The notes under the pieces are model-generated. The model searched no databases, was not told where the DNA came from, and saw only the letters and a list, made by a program, of their open reading frames with translations. 7,682 nt of DNA from Bacilli bacterium (lineage in GTDB: Bacteria > Bacillota_I > Bacilli_A > RFN20 > CAG-826). This document shows, one piece after another, positions 1 to 6,324 of this stretch (position 1 is the stretch's first letter; each line of letters starts with the position of its first letter). Location of the stretch: assembly GCA_024693415.1 (NCBI GenBank), contig JAILKX010000014.1:1-7682 (forward strand), given 5' to 3'. The position numbers and the translations under genes are program-made.

Positions 1-1581
1 GTGGCGATCCTAGAGATATTGCCCGATGATTTCAAAGCCCTTTTCTTCATGGGCTTCTATAAGAGAAACCAAGCCAGGAAGGATTACCATGACTTCCTAG
101 ATGGGTATAAGGGGATTCCCTTAAGCGATTACGACAAGAAAACCGTATACCCCTACCTCATCGACATGATGGATTTCGAGGATGAGGCGGTCGTGAAGGA
201 CTTCCTTAGGGGGCAAGGCGATTACGAGGCCTGCTCCGAAAGGGTAAGCGAAGCGCTTAAAAGGCGCGAGGTGGAGAACGAGCTCTACGCGAATGTCACT
301 AGAGACGTCTTCATCTGCCATAAAAGCGATGACTTCGATGAGGTAATGCCCCTTATCGAAGCGATAGAAGAAGATGGGCTAAGCTGCTGGTATAGCGAAA
401 GGAACTTGCCCCGCGACATCGAGAATTACAAAGAGGGGATCCGCCAGGCGATCAGGAACTGCCGCGTGTTTTTGGTCTTCGCCTCGCATAGGGCGATGAT
501 GTCGAAAGACGTCCAGTGGGAGCTTGACGTCGCCGAGGAAGAGGGGAAGACCCAAAGGATCGAATACAGATTGGAGCCAAGGGAGAACACCACCAAGTTC
601 AGGGAGTTCTTCGATGGGCTGCAATGGGTGGACGGATCGCAGTACGTGGAATCCGGATTGCTTTTGGAGCGCATCCATGAGTGCCTGAAGAAATGCAAAG
701 ACGAGGAGCCGGAAGGGAAGCCTCAGGAAGAACAGGGGAAGCCCACCACTTTCTTCGACAAGGCCGTGAAGTCGATCTTCGGCTCGGAGAAGGCGAGGGA
801 CGTCGAGAAGGAGGATGGCCTCATCAATAAGGCCAAGAAGCTCTTTGAGGCCAAGCCTGAGAAACCCAAAGAGAAAGAGATCAAGGAGAAGGCGCGCAAA
901 GCCGCGCGCGAATATGAAGGGGAAGCTGCCGCCTATAGCGGGACGCGCTACCCAGAAAGCGAAGCAAGCCTCGATGGCGTCCAAAAGGATCTCCCCGACG
1001 GCGGGATGTGTTTGTCCGACGCCTATGACAAAGCCTTTGCCCTGGAGGGCAGGAACGTCAAAGGCGAAGCGTCCCCCGAGGGCGTCCAAAAGGATCTCTC
1101 CGTCGGAGGGATGTGTTTGTTCGACGCCTATGACAAAGCCCTTGTCTTAGAGGGCAGGAACGTCAGAGGCGCTAGATCCCTCAGGAAGAAGGCGTTCAAG
1201 GAAATCCGCAGGTTCGAGAAGGTGACCGCGAAAGAGAGACGCGAATTCCCGTTCAAGCTGAACCCGCGCGACGAGAACCAGCTCGACTATGCCTATCGGG
1301 TGTTAGCCATCAGGGACGCCCACAAAGACCGCGACCTCGGCCCGCTGCCGACCCCGTTTGCCAAGGTCTACAAAACCATGACCGACTTGGTGTCCGAGGC
1401 GGAACGCCTTGAGGCAAGGGGAGAGCTCCACGCCAAAGGGTCGAAGCCCGCGACGGCTTCAAAATCCAAGGCCAGAATCTTCATCATCGTCGGCGTGATA
1501 TTATTGTTCACGCCGGTATTCTTCGTCGGCTTAGGCCTGCTGATCTATGGCATCGTGCAGTATAACAATGTGAAAGATTGA
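1..1581 (+). CDS. TIR-domain protein with C-terminal membrane anchor, probably 5'-truncated
   Basis: The frame is open from the first base, with no ribosome binding site visible, so the GTG there is probably an internal valine codon. In the visible part, residues 1-100 are helical and contain a DYEACSERVSEA-type stretch. A TIR domain follows at about 100-215: box 1 RDVFICHKSDD (101-111), a BB-loop region CWYSERNLPRD (129-139), the strand FLVFASH (157-163) and SKDVQWELDVA (168-178). E174 is the candidate catalytic glutamate by analogy with NAD-cleaving TIR enzymes. FFDGLQWVDG (203-212) closes the domain. Next come a Lys/Glu-rich linker (about 232-307), two 35-residue repeats (321-390), a charged segment of unknown fold (391-480) and a hydrophobic stretch (492-519) that could be one or two membrane helices. 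The membrane stretch would place the TIR domain in the cytoplasm. Bacterial TIR proteins often act in phage defence, but no partner gene is visible, so NADase activity and role are inference. Confidence 0.85.
   Translation: MAILEILPDDFKALFFMGFYKRNQARKDYHDFLDGYKGIPLSDYDKKTVYPYLIDMMDFEDEAVVKDFLRGQGDYEACSERVSEALKRREVENELYANVTRDVFICHKSDDFDEVMPLIEAIEEDGLSCWYSERNLPRDIENYKEGIRQAIRNCRVFLVFASHRAMMSKDVQWELDVAEEEGKTQRIEYRLEPRENTTKFREFFDGLQWVDGSQYVESGLLLERIHECLKKCKDEEPEGKPQEEQGKPTTFFDKAVKSIFGSEKARDVEKEDGLINKAKKLFEAKPEKPKEKEIKEKARKAAREYEGEAAAYSGTRYPESEASLDGVQKDLPDGGMCLSDAYDKAFALEGRNVKGEASPEGVQKDLSVGGMCLFDAYDKALVLEGRNVRGARSLRKKAFKEIRRFEKVTAKERREFPFKLNPRDENQLDYAYRVLAIRDAHKDRDLGPLPTPFAKVYKTMTDLVSEAERLEARGELHAKGSKPATASKSKARIFIIVGVILLFTPVFFVGLGLLIYGIVQYNNVKD
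961..1170 (+). repeat. In-frame 105-bp tandem duplication inside the TIR gene
   Basis: Two adjacent 105-bp units (961-1065 and 1066-1170) match at 91 of 105 bases by hand count and encode 35-residue repeats identical at 27 of 35 positions. Both share the cores GVQKDL, GGMCL, DAYDKA and LEGRNV. The copies keep frame exactly. Two of the differences (Leu/Pro and Ser/Phe) are clearly non-conservative, so the duplication is old enough to have diverged but is still obvious. No third copy is recognisable on either side. Confidence 0.95.
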
Positions 1582-1610
1582 GAGTAACATTTTTACGAAT
1601 ATAGGAATTT

Positions 1611-1641
1611 AATCGCGGCGATTGTCGCGATTTTCATTTTT
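1611..1641 (+). terminator. Intrinsic terminator of the TIR gene
   Basis: A 9-bp stem forms between 1611-1619 (AATCGCGGC) and 1624-1632 (GTCGCGATT). It has a GATT loop and one G-U pair, and is followed by TTTTC then ATTTTT. It lies 30 bases after the TGA stop, so the TIR transcript should end here and the HAD gene needs its own promoter. Confidence 0.8.
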
Positions 1642-1813
1642 CAGCACTGTTAAAATATGACGAATGCCGTCTTGCCGTGAAAATGATTCCCCAGTAAAAG
1701 TGTGAAGTATGTAGTATTTCTCGCACCTATCCCATATTATGTTGAGGTGAGAACTCGCAACTATTGTCGGGCGATAATTGCCGCCTATCGATAATGATTC
1801 GGGAACGGAAAAC

Positions 1814-2452
1814 ATGTTGAATCTTATCTTCGATCTTGACGGCGTCCTCATCGACACCGAGAAATACTATATCCAATATTGGATGGAAGCCGCCCAAAGT
1901 TTCGGCTATCCCTTCACCAGGGAAATGGCTCTGTCTTTCCGCTCCCTTGATCACGAACTGTCCCAGAAGCAATTCCATGATTATTTTGGCCCTGAGGCTG
2001 ACGTCGAGGCGGTCCGCGAAAAGCGGATCTCCCTCATGAGCAACATCAAGGTAGAACCAAAGCCATACGCCAAAGAGATCGCCGAGTTCGTGAGGGAGCA
2101 CAACATCCCCTGCTGCATCTGCACCGCCTCAAGCGTCGAGAAGGCGACCCGCTACCTCGGGTACGCAGGACTAGGCGGACTCTTCCCGAACATCATCTCG
2201 GCAAAGGGAGTCGCCCACGGCAAGCCCTACCCCGATCCTTATATTAATGCGTGCGCGAAGCTCGGCATCGAGCCCAAGGACGCCTTATGCGTCGAAGACA
2301 GCCCAAACGGTTTCCGAAGCGCCATCGCCGCGGGATGCAAAGCGGTCTTCTGCGTCGACCTGACCGAGGCAACGCCCGAAATCCAGGAGAAGGCTTTCGC
2401 CGTAATCCATAGCCTCGAAGAGCTTCCGGACATATTGAAAACCCTCTTTTAA
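1814..2452 (+). CDS. HAD-superfamily phosphatase, beta-phosphoglucomutase-like (subfamily IA)
   Basis: This 212-residue cytosolic hydrolase has all four HAD motifs. Motif I is DLDGV with nucleophile D7 and acid/base D9. Motif II is CTASS around T104. Motif III is the lysine in HGKPYPDPY (K137). Motif IV is VEDSPNG with magnesium-binding E161 and D162. Residues 15-80 form the small helical cap typical of subfamily IA, and DGVLIDTE followed by KYY resembles beta-phosphoglucomutase and 2-deoxyglucose-6-phosphate phosphatase relatives. The ATG at 1814 is chosen because the FDLDG strand then starts a few residues in, as usual, and GGGAACGGA precedes it. A TTG at 1778 would add a non-homologous-looking leader. 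The substrate cannot be read from sequence; a small phosphorylated sugar or nucleotide is likely. It is flanked by terminators on both sides, so it looks monocistronic. Confidence 0.9.
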   Translation: MLNLIFDLDGVLIDTEKYYIQYWMEAAQSFGYPFTREMALSFRSLDHELSQKQFHDYFGPEADVEAVREKRISLMSNIKVEPKPYAKEIAEFVREHNIPCCICTASSVEKATRYLGYAGLGGLFPNIISAKGVAHGKPYPDPYINACAKLGIEPKDALCVEDSPNGFRSAIAAGCKAVFCVDLTEATPEIQEKAFAVIHSLEELPDILKTLF

Positions 2453-2486
2453 CTTTTCTTTTTACCGCAAAAAGCCAATATTTCAC

Positions 2487-2508
2487 TGCAAAACCGAGGT
2501 TTTTTGCA
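2487..2508 (+). terminator. Possible weak terminator after the HAD gene
   Basis: TGCAAAAC (2487-2494) can pair with GTTTTTTGCA (2499-2508) around a CGAG loop, with two unpaired U residues. The 3' arm doubles as the U tract. GC content of the stem is low, so termination may be partial and read-through into the permease leader is possible. Confidence 0.35.
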
Positions 2509-2579
2509 TTGCGTGAACCCGTCCTACCCGCGATAAAAATTTTTCAAATTCCATCTTTTCAAATTCACACAATGCCGTA

Positions 2580-2605
2580 TCATTTAATTCCGGCGAGGAT
2601 AATGA
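2580..2605 (+). promoter_or_regulatory. PyrR-binding loop (anti-antiterminator) in the uracil permease leader
   Basis: The 14 bases at 2587-2600 (ATTCCGGCGAGGAT) fit the PyrR recognition consensus ARUCCNGNGAGGYU, including every fixed base of the UCCNGNGAGG core. The two departures, U at position 2 and A at position 13, sit opposite each other and still pair, so the upper stem (AUUC with GGAU) is kept. A lower stem pairs TCATT (2580-2584) with AATGA (2601-2605), leaving UA unpaired on the 5' side as an asymmetric bulge. In the known mechanism UMP-bound PyrR stabilises this hairpin, blocks the antiterminator and lets transcription stop before the gene. A weak promoter candidate lies upstream (TTGCGT 2509-2514, GATAAA 2532-2537, 17-base spacer). 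Confidence 0.78.
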
Positions 2606-2617
2606 CGATGTGTATCT

Positions 2618-2693
2618 GGTTACCGGAAAAACAATTTGCACAGAGGGCATTCCCTCTCCCGTTTGTTCCCCCGTTTCCAATTGAGGCCTAACC
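2618..2693 (+). promoter_or_regulatory. Candidate antiterminator pairing and middle hairpin of the uraA leader
   Basis: GGTTACC (2618-2624) can pair with GGccTAACC (2685-2693), with two bases bulged, which would occupy the 5' arm and part of the loop of the downstream terminator. This is the pairing expected of an antiterminator, though only seven pairs were found by eye. Between the two arms, AGAGGG (2642-2647) and CCCTCT (2652-2657) form a perfect 6-bp hairpin with a CATT loop. It has no U tract and could help bring the arms together. Confidence 0.4.
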
Positions 2694-2712
2694 GTTTGGG
2701 GTCTCTTTTTTT
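2683..2712 (+). terminator. Attenuator terminator upstream of uraA
   Basis: GAGGCCT (2683-2689) pairs with GGGTCTC (2699-2705), with two G-U pairs, and can extend through AA/TT around a CCGT loop. Seven T residues (2706-2712) follow immediately. It ends 26 bases before the permease start, so it can only serve to stop transcription before the gene. That position, together with the PyrR-type loop upstream, identifies it as an attenuator. Confidence 0.8.
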
Positions 2713-2724
2713 ATGCGGGTCAAT

Positions 2725-2730
2725 AGGAGG
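2725..2730 (+). promoter_or_regulatory. Shine-Dalgarno AGGAGG that decides the uraA start
   Basis: A perfect AGGAGG lies 2 bases before an ATG at 2733 and 8 bases before an in-frame ATG at 2739. Only the second spacing is efficient, so 2739 is taken as the start and the upstream Met-Lys is excluded. Confidence 0.85.
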
Positions 2731-2738
2731 TAATGAAA

Positions 2739-4163
2739 ATGGAACAAGAAAAGAAACTCGTATTGGACGTACACGAGTCTCCGAAGCGCATTCGCGATTG
2801 GGTGATCCTGTCGGTCCAGCACATCCTGGCGATGTTCGTCGCCTGCATCACGGTTCCGCTTATCGTTTATAGCGGGTACCTGAACGCCGCGGGCGAATCA
2901 CTTGCCCAAACCATGATTCCGCCGGTCCTCGTATCGGCTGGCGTCGGCACCATCTTCTATCTCATCGTCACCAAGATGAAGAGTCCGGTCTTCCTCGCTT
3001 CCAGCTTTGCCTACATCGCCCCAATCTCGGGTGCCCTAGCCATCGGCGCAGTCGGCACCACCCCGAACCTCTGGGCGCTCCCCATCGGCATGGGCATGGT
3101 CGGCATCATCTATGTCGTCATCGCCTTGCTCATCAGGGCCTTCGGCGTCAACTGGCTCATGAAGCTCCTCCCGCCGATCGTCATCGGACCGGTCATCATG
3201 GTCATCGGCCTTAGCCTTGCGGCCTCGGCCATCAACAACCTGACCAACGTCAACGGCGGCGCCGAGAACTACAACCTGATTCACATCCTCTGCGGCCTCG
3301 TCGCCTTGGTGGTCACCGCCCTTTGCGCCCACTACGGCAAGAAAACCGTCGCCCTGATCCCCTTTGTCCTTGGCATGTGCGCCGGCTACCTCACCGCTTT
3401 GGCTTTCACCCTCTTCGGCTACTACCTCGGCGAAAACGATTACTTCCACGTCATCGACTTCAGCCCGCTCGTCAATAACTTCAGCGAAGTCACCTTCCGT
3501 TCCTTCATCGATTACCCTGACTTCCTCTTCCTCACCCAGAAAACCGTGCCTCTTAAAGGCGAGATGATCGGCACCATCGCCCTTCTCTTCATCCCGGTGA
3601 GCTTGGTTACCATCTGCGAGCACATCGGCGACCATGAGAACCTCTCCGGCATCCTCGACCGCAACCTCCTCGAAGATCCTGGACTCAGCCGCACCTTGAT
3701 CGGTGACGGCGTCGCCACCGCGCTCTCCGGCGTCATGAGCGGCGTCGCCAACACCACCTATGGCGAAAACGTCGCCGTCGTCGGCGTCACCAAGATCGCT
3801 TCCACCAAAGTCGTCCTCACCGCCGCCATCGGCGCCATCCTCCTCGCCTTCATCAAGCCGCTCATGTGCTTGGTCATGACGATCCCCGCCTGCGTCACCG
3901 GCGGCGTCAGCTTGATCCTCTACGGCTTCATCGCTTCTAGCGGCGTCAAAACCCTGATGCGCGCCAAGGTCGACTTCGGACAGACCAAGAACATCTTCGT
4001 AGCCTCCGTCATCCTCGTCTCCGGCATCGGCGGCCTCGCCCTGAAGTTCGGCGATCCCACCAACCCGCTCATCACCGTTACCTCCGTCGCCGTCTCCATG
4101 ATCCTCGGCATCCTCATGAACCTGATCCTCAAGGATAAGAAGCCTGCCGAAAACCAGCAATAA
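2739..4163 (+). CDS. uraA: Uracil permease, NCS2 (nucleobase-cation symporter-2) family
   Basis: This 474-residue inner-membrane protein imports uracil by proton symport. It matches UraA/PyrP along its length: WVILSVQHILAMFVACITVP (21-40), the half-helix region VFLASSFAYIAP (84-95), ICEHIGDHENL (292-302), the DPGL and GDGVAT segments (313-326), NTTYGENVAV (338-347), and GGVSLILYGFIASSG (388-402). E294 and E343 align with the substrate-binding glutamates E241 and E290 of E. coli UraA. The residue four after E294 is Asp298, where E. coli has His245. The family fold has 14 membrane segments, seven plus seven. The protein is about 45 residues longer than E. coli UraA, partly from a hydrophilic loop around 228-275. 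The PyrR-type leader upstream independently supports uracil rather than xanthine as substrate. A shared terminator follows the stop. Confidence 0.93.
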   Translation: MEQEKKLVLDVHESPKRIRDWVILSVQHILAMFVACITVPLIVYSGYLNAAGESLAQTMIPPVLVSAGVGTIFYLIVTKMKSPVFLASSFAYIAPISGALAIGAVGTTPNLWALPIGMGMVGIIYVVIALLIRAFGVNWLMKLLPPIVIGPVIMVIGLSLAASAINNLTNVNGGAENYNLIHILCGLVALVVTALCAHYGKKTVALIPFVLGMCAGYLTALAFTLFGYYLGENDYFHVIDFSPLVNNFSEVTFRSFIDYPDFLFLTQKTVPLKGEMIGTIALLFIPVSLVTICEHIGDHENLSGILDRNLLEDPGLSRTLIGDGVATALSGVMSGVANTTYGENVAVVGVTKIASTKVVLTAAIGAILLAFIKPLMCLVMTIPACVTGGVSLILYGFIASSGVKTLMRAKVDFGQTKNIFVASVILVSGIGGLALKFGDPTNPLITVTSVAVSMILGILMNLILKDKKPAENQQ

Positions 4164-4192
4164 CGAATACACGTCCTCAACGGATTAATATT

Positions 4193-4228
4193 AAAAGGCC
4201 TTCCATCGATTGCGCTGGAAGGCTTTTT
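4193..4228. terminator. Bidirectional terminator between the convergent uraA and regulator genes
   Basis: A 13-bp stem pairs 4193-4205 (AAAAGGCCTTCCA) with 4216-4228 (TGGAAGGCTTTTT), with one G-U pair and a 10-base loop. On the plus strand it ends in five T residues. On the minus strand the complement of the AAAA run gives four T residues. It lies 29 bases after the uraA stop and overlaps two bases of the TAA stop codon of the minus-strand gene, so both transcripts can end on the same hairpin. Confidence 0.9.
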
Positions 4229-6266
4229 ACAATGCGAGATACAAGTAGGCGAGCAAGATGGTCATCGCATACGTGACCACAAGCCCAACCGTGTAGATCG
4301 TTCTTGATAGGACCGCGGCCCAGACATGGTGCTTATCGTTATGGCCTCGGTAGAAGAGCATCAGCACCGCGACGAACAGCAAGGAGTAGGACGTGCCGAA
4401 TCCTAGCGTCCTTGCCGGGAGATTGAAGTTCAGAATCAATTCCACCGCGCCTAGAAGCAACGCAGGGACGCAAAGGGTCAGGTTCTTGCGCAGGGCGTAT
4501 AGATCGCCCCTCAAATAGGCTGAGCCATACCGCTTGGAATAATGCTTCCTCAAGAAGAAATTGCCGAACAGGAAACAATAAGTGGCGATGACGTATGGGA
4601 ATCTGTTGATGCCGATGAAGTAGGAAAGCCTTTCGATGCCATCCCCCGACTGCACGCGGTTCACGATGTCGAGGACGAAGACAACGGTCGAGAAGATGAC
4701 GGGCAGCAATGAGCAGGCGCGCCATACCTTGACCCCCTTCCCTTTGACGAAGAATGGGGTGGAGAAGAGGAAGAGCGCGCATACGTGGAACAGGAAGACC
4801 GGGACGAAGATGTTGGATGGCAGGTATTGCAGAAGCACATCCACGAAGCCGTTCTCCAAGTACTTCATCTGCCAGGCGAAGAAGGACTGAATCGTCGAGA
4901 TGACCAAGGCGATCCCGCCGAACATGATGGTTCTTCGATATAGCCTAGCCGGGTGCCCAAAGTCATCCGACAAACCCAAAATATAGAGGAAGAAAACGCC
5001 GAGGAAGAAGATGTTTGAGGCAAAAGAAATCAGCAAATCCCCGTTAATTCGGGTCAAGACCATGTTGATCATGCCGAATTGATTGGCAAGGGAAAGCAAG
5101 ACATACGTCGAGCCTAAAAGCAGCACGGTCGACCCGATGATCCTAAGCGCGCTCGCCCCCATGAAAAGCGGCAACCGCTTGTTGGGCGGCAATGGCTCAT
5201 CGCCTTTCTCAATATAGGTATAGGCGACTTCCCTATCGTTCAAGAAGACATAAGAAAGGATCGTGAGGACAACCATCATGATGCCGATCGGCACCCCAAG
5301 ATAAGCGACGATCGAGAACGCGATGTTGTATTTGCGGACGATCGCGTCGCCTTTTTCCTTCACGGTGAGGATATCGTCGAAGAAATCGACCACGACGTCC
5401 TCGCCTCCGAGGTTCATGTCCGGCAGGTTGAACATGTCGGTGAAATAGTAATCGCCGAGCACCGCGATGAGGTCAACCGATTCAAAATCGAAGGCGCTGC
5501 CCTCTAGAATCCAATCGAGTCCATACGAGCGGGTGCTGTAAATGACGCTCTCCTCGCGCGAGACCCTCTTTCCGGTCTGGACGATATATTCGCCCGTCTC
5601 ATTGTCGGTGACGGTGTAGGTGAAATTGGTGCCTCTGCTGTAATTGATCCTGAACGCATATCGGGACGAACGGTTGGTTTCATCTTCGACGCGGTAGATG
5701 AACGTGAAGTCCATATCCGAAAGGTTTTCGGTGTGGATCGGGGCCTTGACTGCGCAATAGATGCTGTAGCCGTCCTCGGCGTAAACCGCGGGCAGGATCT
5801 TCTGATTGAAGTTGCCGATCGGGTTGATGTAAGGCTGCCCATACTCATTCGTATACTGCTGAAGGTCTTCGTAGTGCTGCGAATAGAAATCGTTGGCGGC
5901 CGGGTTGTTGGCGTAATCGATCGCGATGGATGCGGGGATGCAGGCAAGCCCGGCGATCGAAAGGAAGACGAAGGTCAGCCGAACCCACAACTTGGAATAG
6001 AATTCCTTCAGCTTTTGGCGGATGGCGTGCTCGCCTTTGTCTTTGATTTCGGCGGGATACCCCGCTTCGCCGTCGAAGTGCTCATGGAAATCCTCGCCAT
6101 AAAGATCGCTGATCTTCTTGATCACTTCTTCGCTTGGCGCGGAGTAGCCGCGCTCAAAGCGATGGTACATGAACATGCTCACGCCCAAAGCGGAAGCGAC
6201 CTGCTTCCTCCTTAGGCCCGCTTCCTTGCGTTTGCGGTATAGATAATCGTTATACGATTCGATCAT
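4227..6266 (-). CDS. Membrane-embedded XRE-family transcriptional regulator with extracytoplasmic domain
   Basis: The 679-residue protein begins with an XRE helix-turn-helix (about 5-59), with RKQVASALGVS (20-30) and the recognition-helix region MYHRFERGYSAPS (33-45). One membrane helix (about 93-117) leads to a domain of about 196 residues (118-313) rich in Tyr, Asp and Thr. Roughly ten more helices follow, near 314-342, 373-396, 412-430, 446-464, 485-506, 519-536, 555-573, 597-613, 626-640 and 654-677. The loops predicted to be cytoplasmic are basic (RLYRR, KGKGVKVWR, RKHYSKR), which supports an N-in, 11-helix topology with the large domain outside. The ATG at 6266 is chosen because a -10 box at 6300-6295 would start a 22-base leader. 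The longer start at 6368 lies inside the neighbouring gene and upstream of that promoter. The architecture fits a one-component sensor that binds DNA from the membrane; its signal and targets are unknown. Confidence 0.9.
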   Translation of the reverse strand: MIESYNDYLYRKRKEAGLRRKQVASALGVSMFMYHRFERGYSAPSEEVIKKISDLYGEDFHEHFDGEAGYPAEIKDKGEHAIRQKLKEFYSKLWVRLTFVFLSIAGLACIPASIAIDYANNPAANDFYSQHYEDLQQYTNEYGQPYINPIGNFNQKILPAVYAEDGYSIYCAVKAPIHTENLSDMDFTFIYRVEDETNRSSRYAFRINYSRGTNFTYTVTDNETGEYIVQTGKRVSREESVIYSTRSYGLDWILEGSAFDFESVDLIAVLGDYYFTDMFNLPDMNLGGEDVVVDFFDDILTVKEKGDAIVRKYNIAFSIVAYLGVPIGIMMVVLTILSYVFLNDREVAYTYIEKGDEPLPPNKRLPLFMGASALRIIGSTVLLLGSTYVLLSLANQFGMINMVLTRINGDLLISFASNIFFLGVFFLYILGLSDDFGHPARLYRRTIMFGGIALVISTIQSFFAWQMKYLENGFVDVLLQYLPSNIFVPVFLFHVCALFLFSTPFFVKGKGVKVWRACSLLPVIFSTVVFVLDIVNRVQSGDGIERLSYFIGINRFPYVIATYCFLFGNFFLRKHYSKRYGSAYLRGDLYALRKNLTLCVPALLLGAVELILNFNLPARTLGFGTSYSLLFVAVLMLFYRGHNDKHHVWAAVLSRTIYTVGLVVTYAMTILLAYLYLAL

Positions 6267-6276
6267 TCGTGCGTCC

Positions 6277-6320
6277 AATTCTCGGCTCTTCCATATTATA
6301 ATAGAAAAGATTTGGGAATT
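6277..6320. promoter_or_regulatory. Divergent promoter with shared palindromic -10 and dyad-symmetric operator
   Basis: ATTATAAT (6295-6302) is a perfect palindrome holding TATAAT on the plus strand (6297-6302) and on the minus strand (6300-6295). Around the same centre, TATTATAATA (6294-6303) is symmetric, TCTT (6287-6290) mirrors AAGA (6307-6310), and AATTC (6277-6281) mirrors GAATT (6316-6320). In all, 15 of 22 symmetric pairs match. Predicted starts near 6309 and 6288 give leaders of about 16 and 22 bases, to the ATGs at 6325 and 6266. Neither strand has a good -35 box at 17 bases (TCCAAT and GGTAAT). The outer half-sites fall where an XRE repressor or activator could compete with or replace -35 contacts. 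Confidence 0.7.
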
Positions 6321-6324
6321 ACCT

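Noticed and set aside
379..1089. 236-residue minus-strand open frame opposite the TIR gene
   Set aside because: It is Leu/Phe-rich antisense of Lys/Glu codons, with no recognisable domain or ribosome binding site.
1579..1587. TGA at the end of the TIR gene read as tryptophan (code 4), adding Trp-Glu before TAA
   Set aside because: All visible tryptophans in the window's genes are TGG, no other in-frame TGA occurs in them, and a terminator follows directly. TGA is taken as a true stop.
1719..1752. Imperfect inverted repeat TCTC..ACCT / AGGTGAGA before the HAD gene
   Set aside because: Only two 4-bp blocks separated by a bulge, with a 16-base loop and no U tract. It does not match any riboswitch or operator known to me.
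1772..1795. CGATAAT repeated twice, 17 bases apart, upstream of the HAD gene
   Set aside because: Seven-base direct repeats in AT-rich upstream DNA are common. Neither copy has a suitable -35 partner, and no regulator is implied.
2556..2583. Promoter-like TTTTCA and TATCAT with 16-base spacing in the uraA leader
   Set aside because: TATCAT is part of the lower stem of the PyrR loop. Starting transcription there would delete the loop, so the match is probably incidental, although it cannot be excluded without start mapping.
3036..4172. 378-residue minus-strand open frame opposite uraA
   Set aside because: Its product is an Asp/Gly/Glu-rich low-complexity sequence produced by the C-ending codons of the permease read in reverse. 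It has no domain, and it conflicts with an unmistakable transporter on the plus strand.
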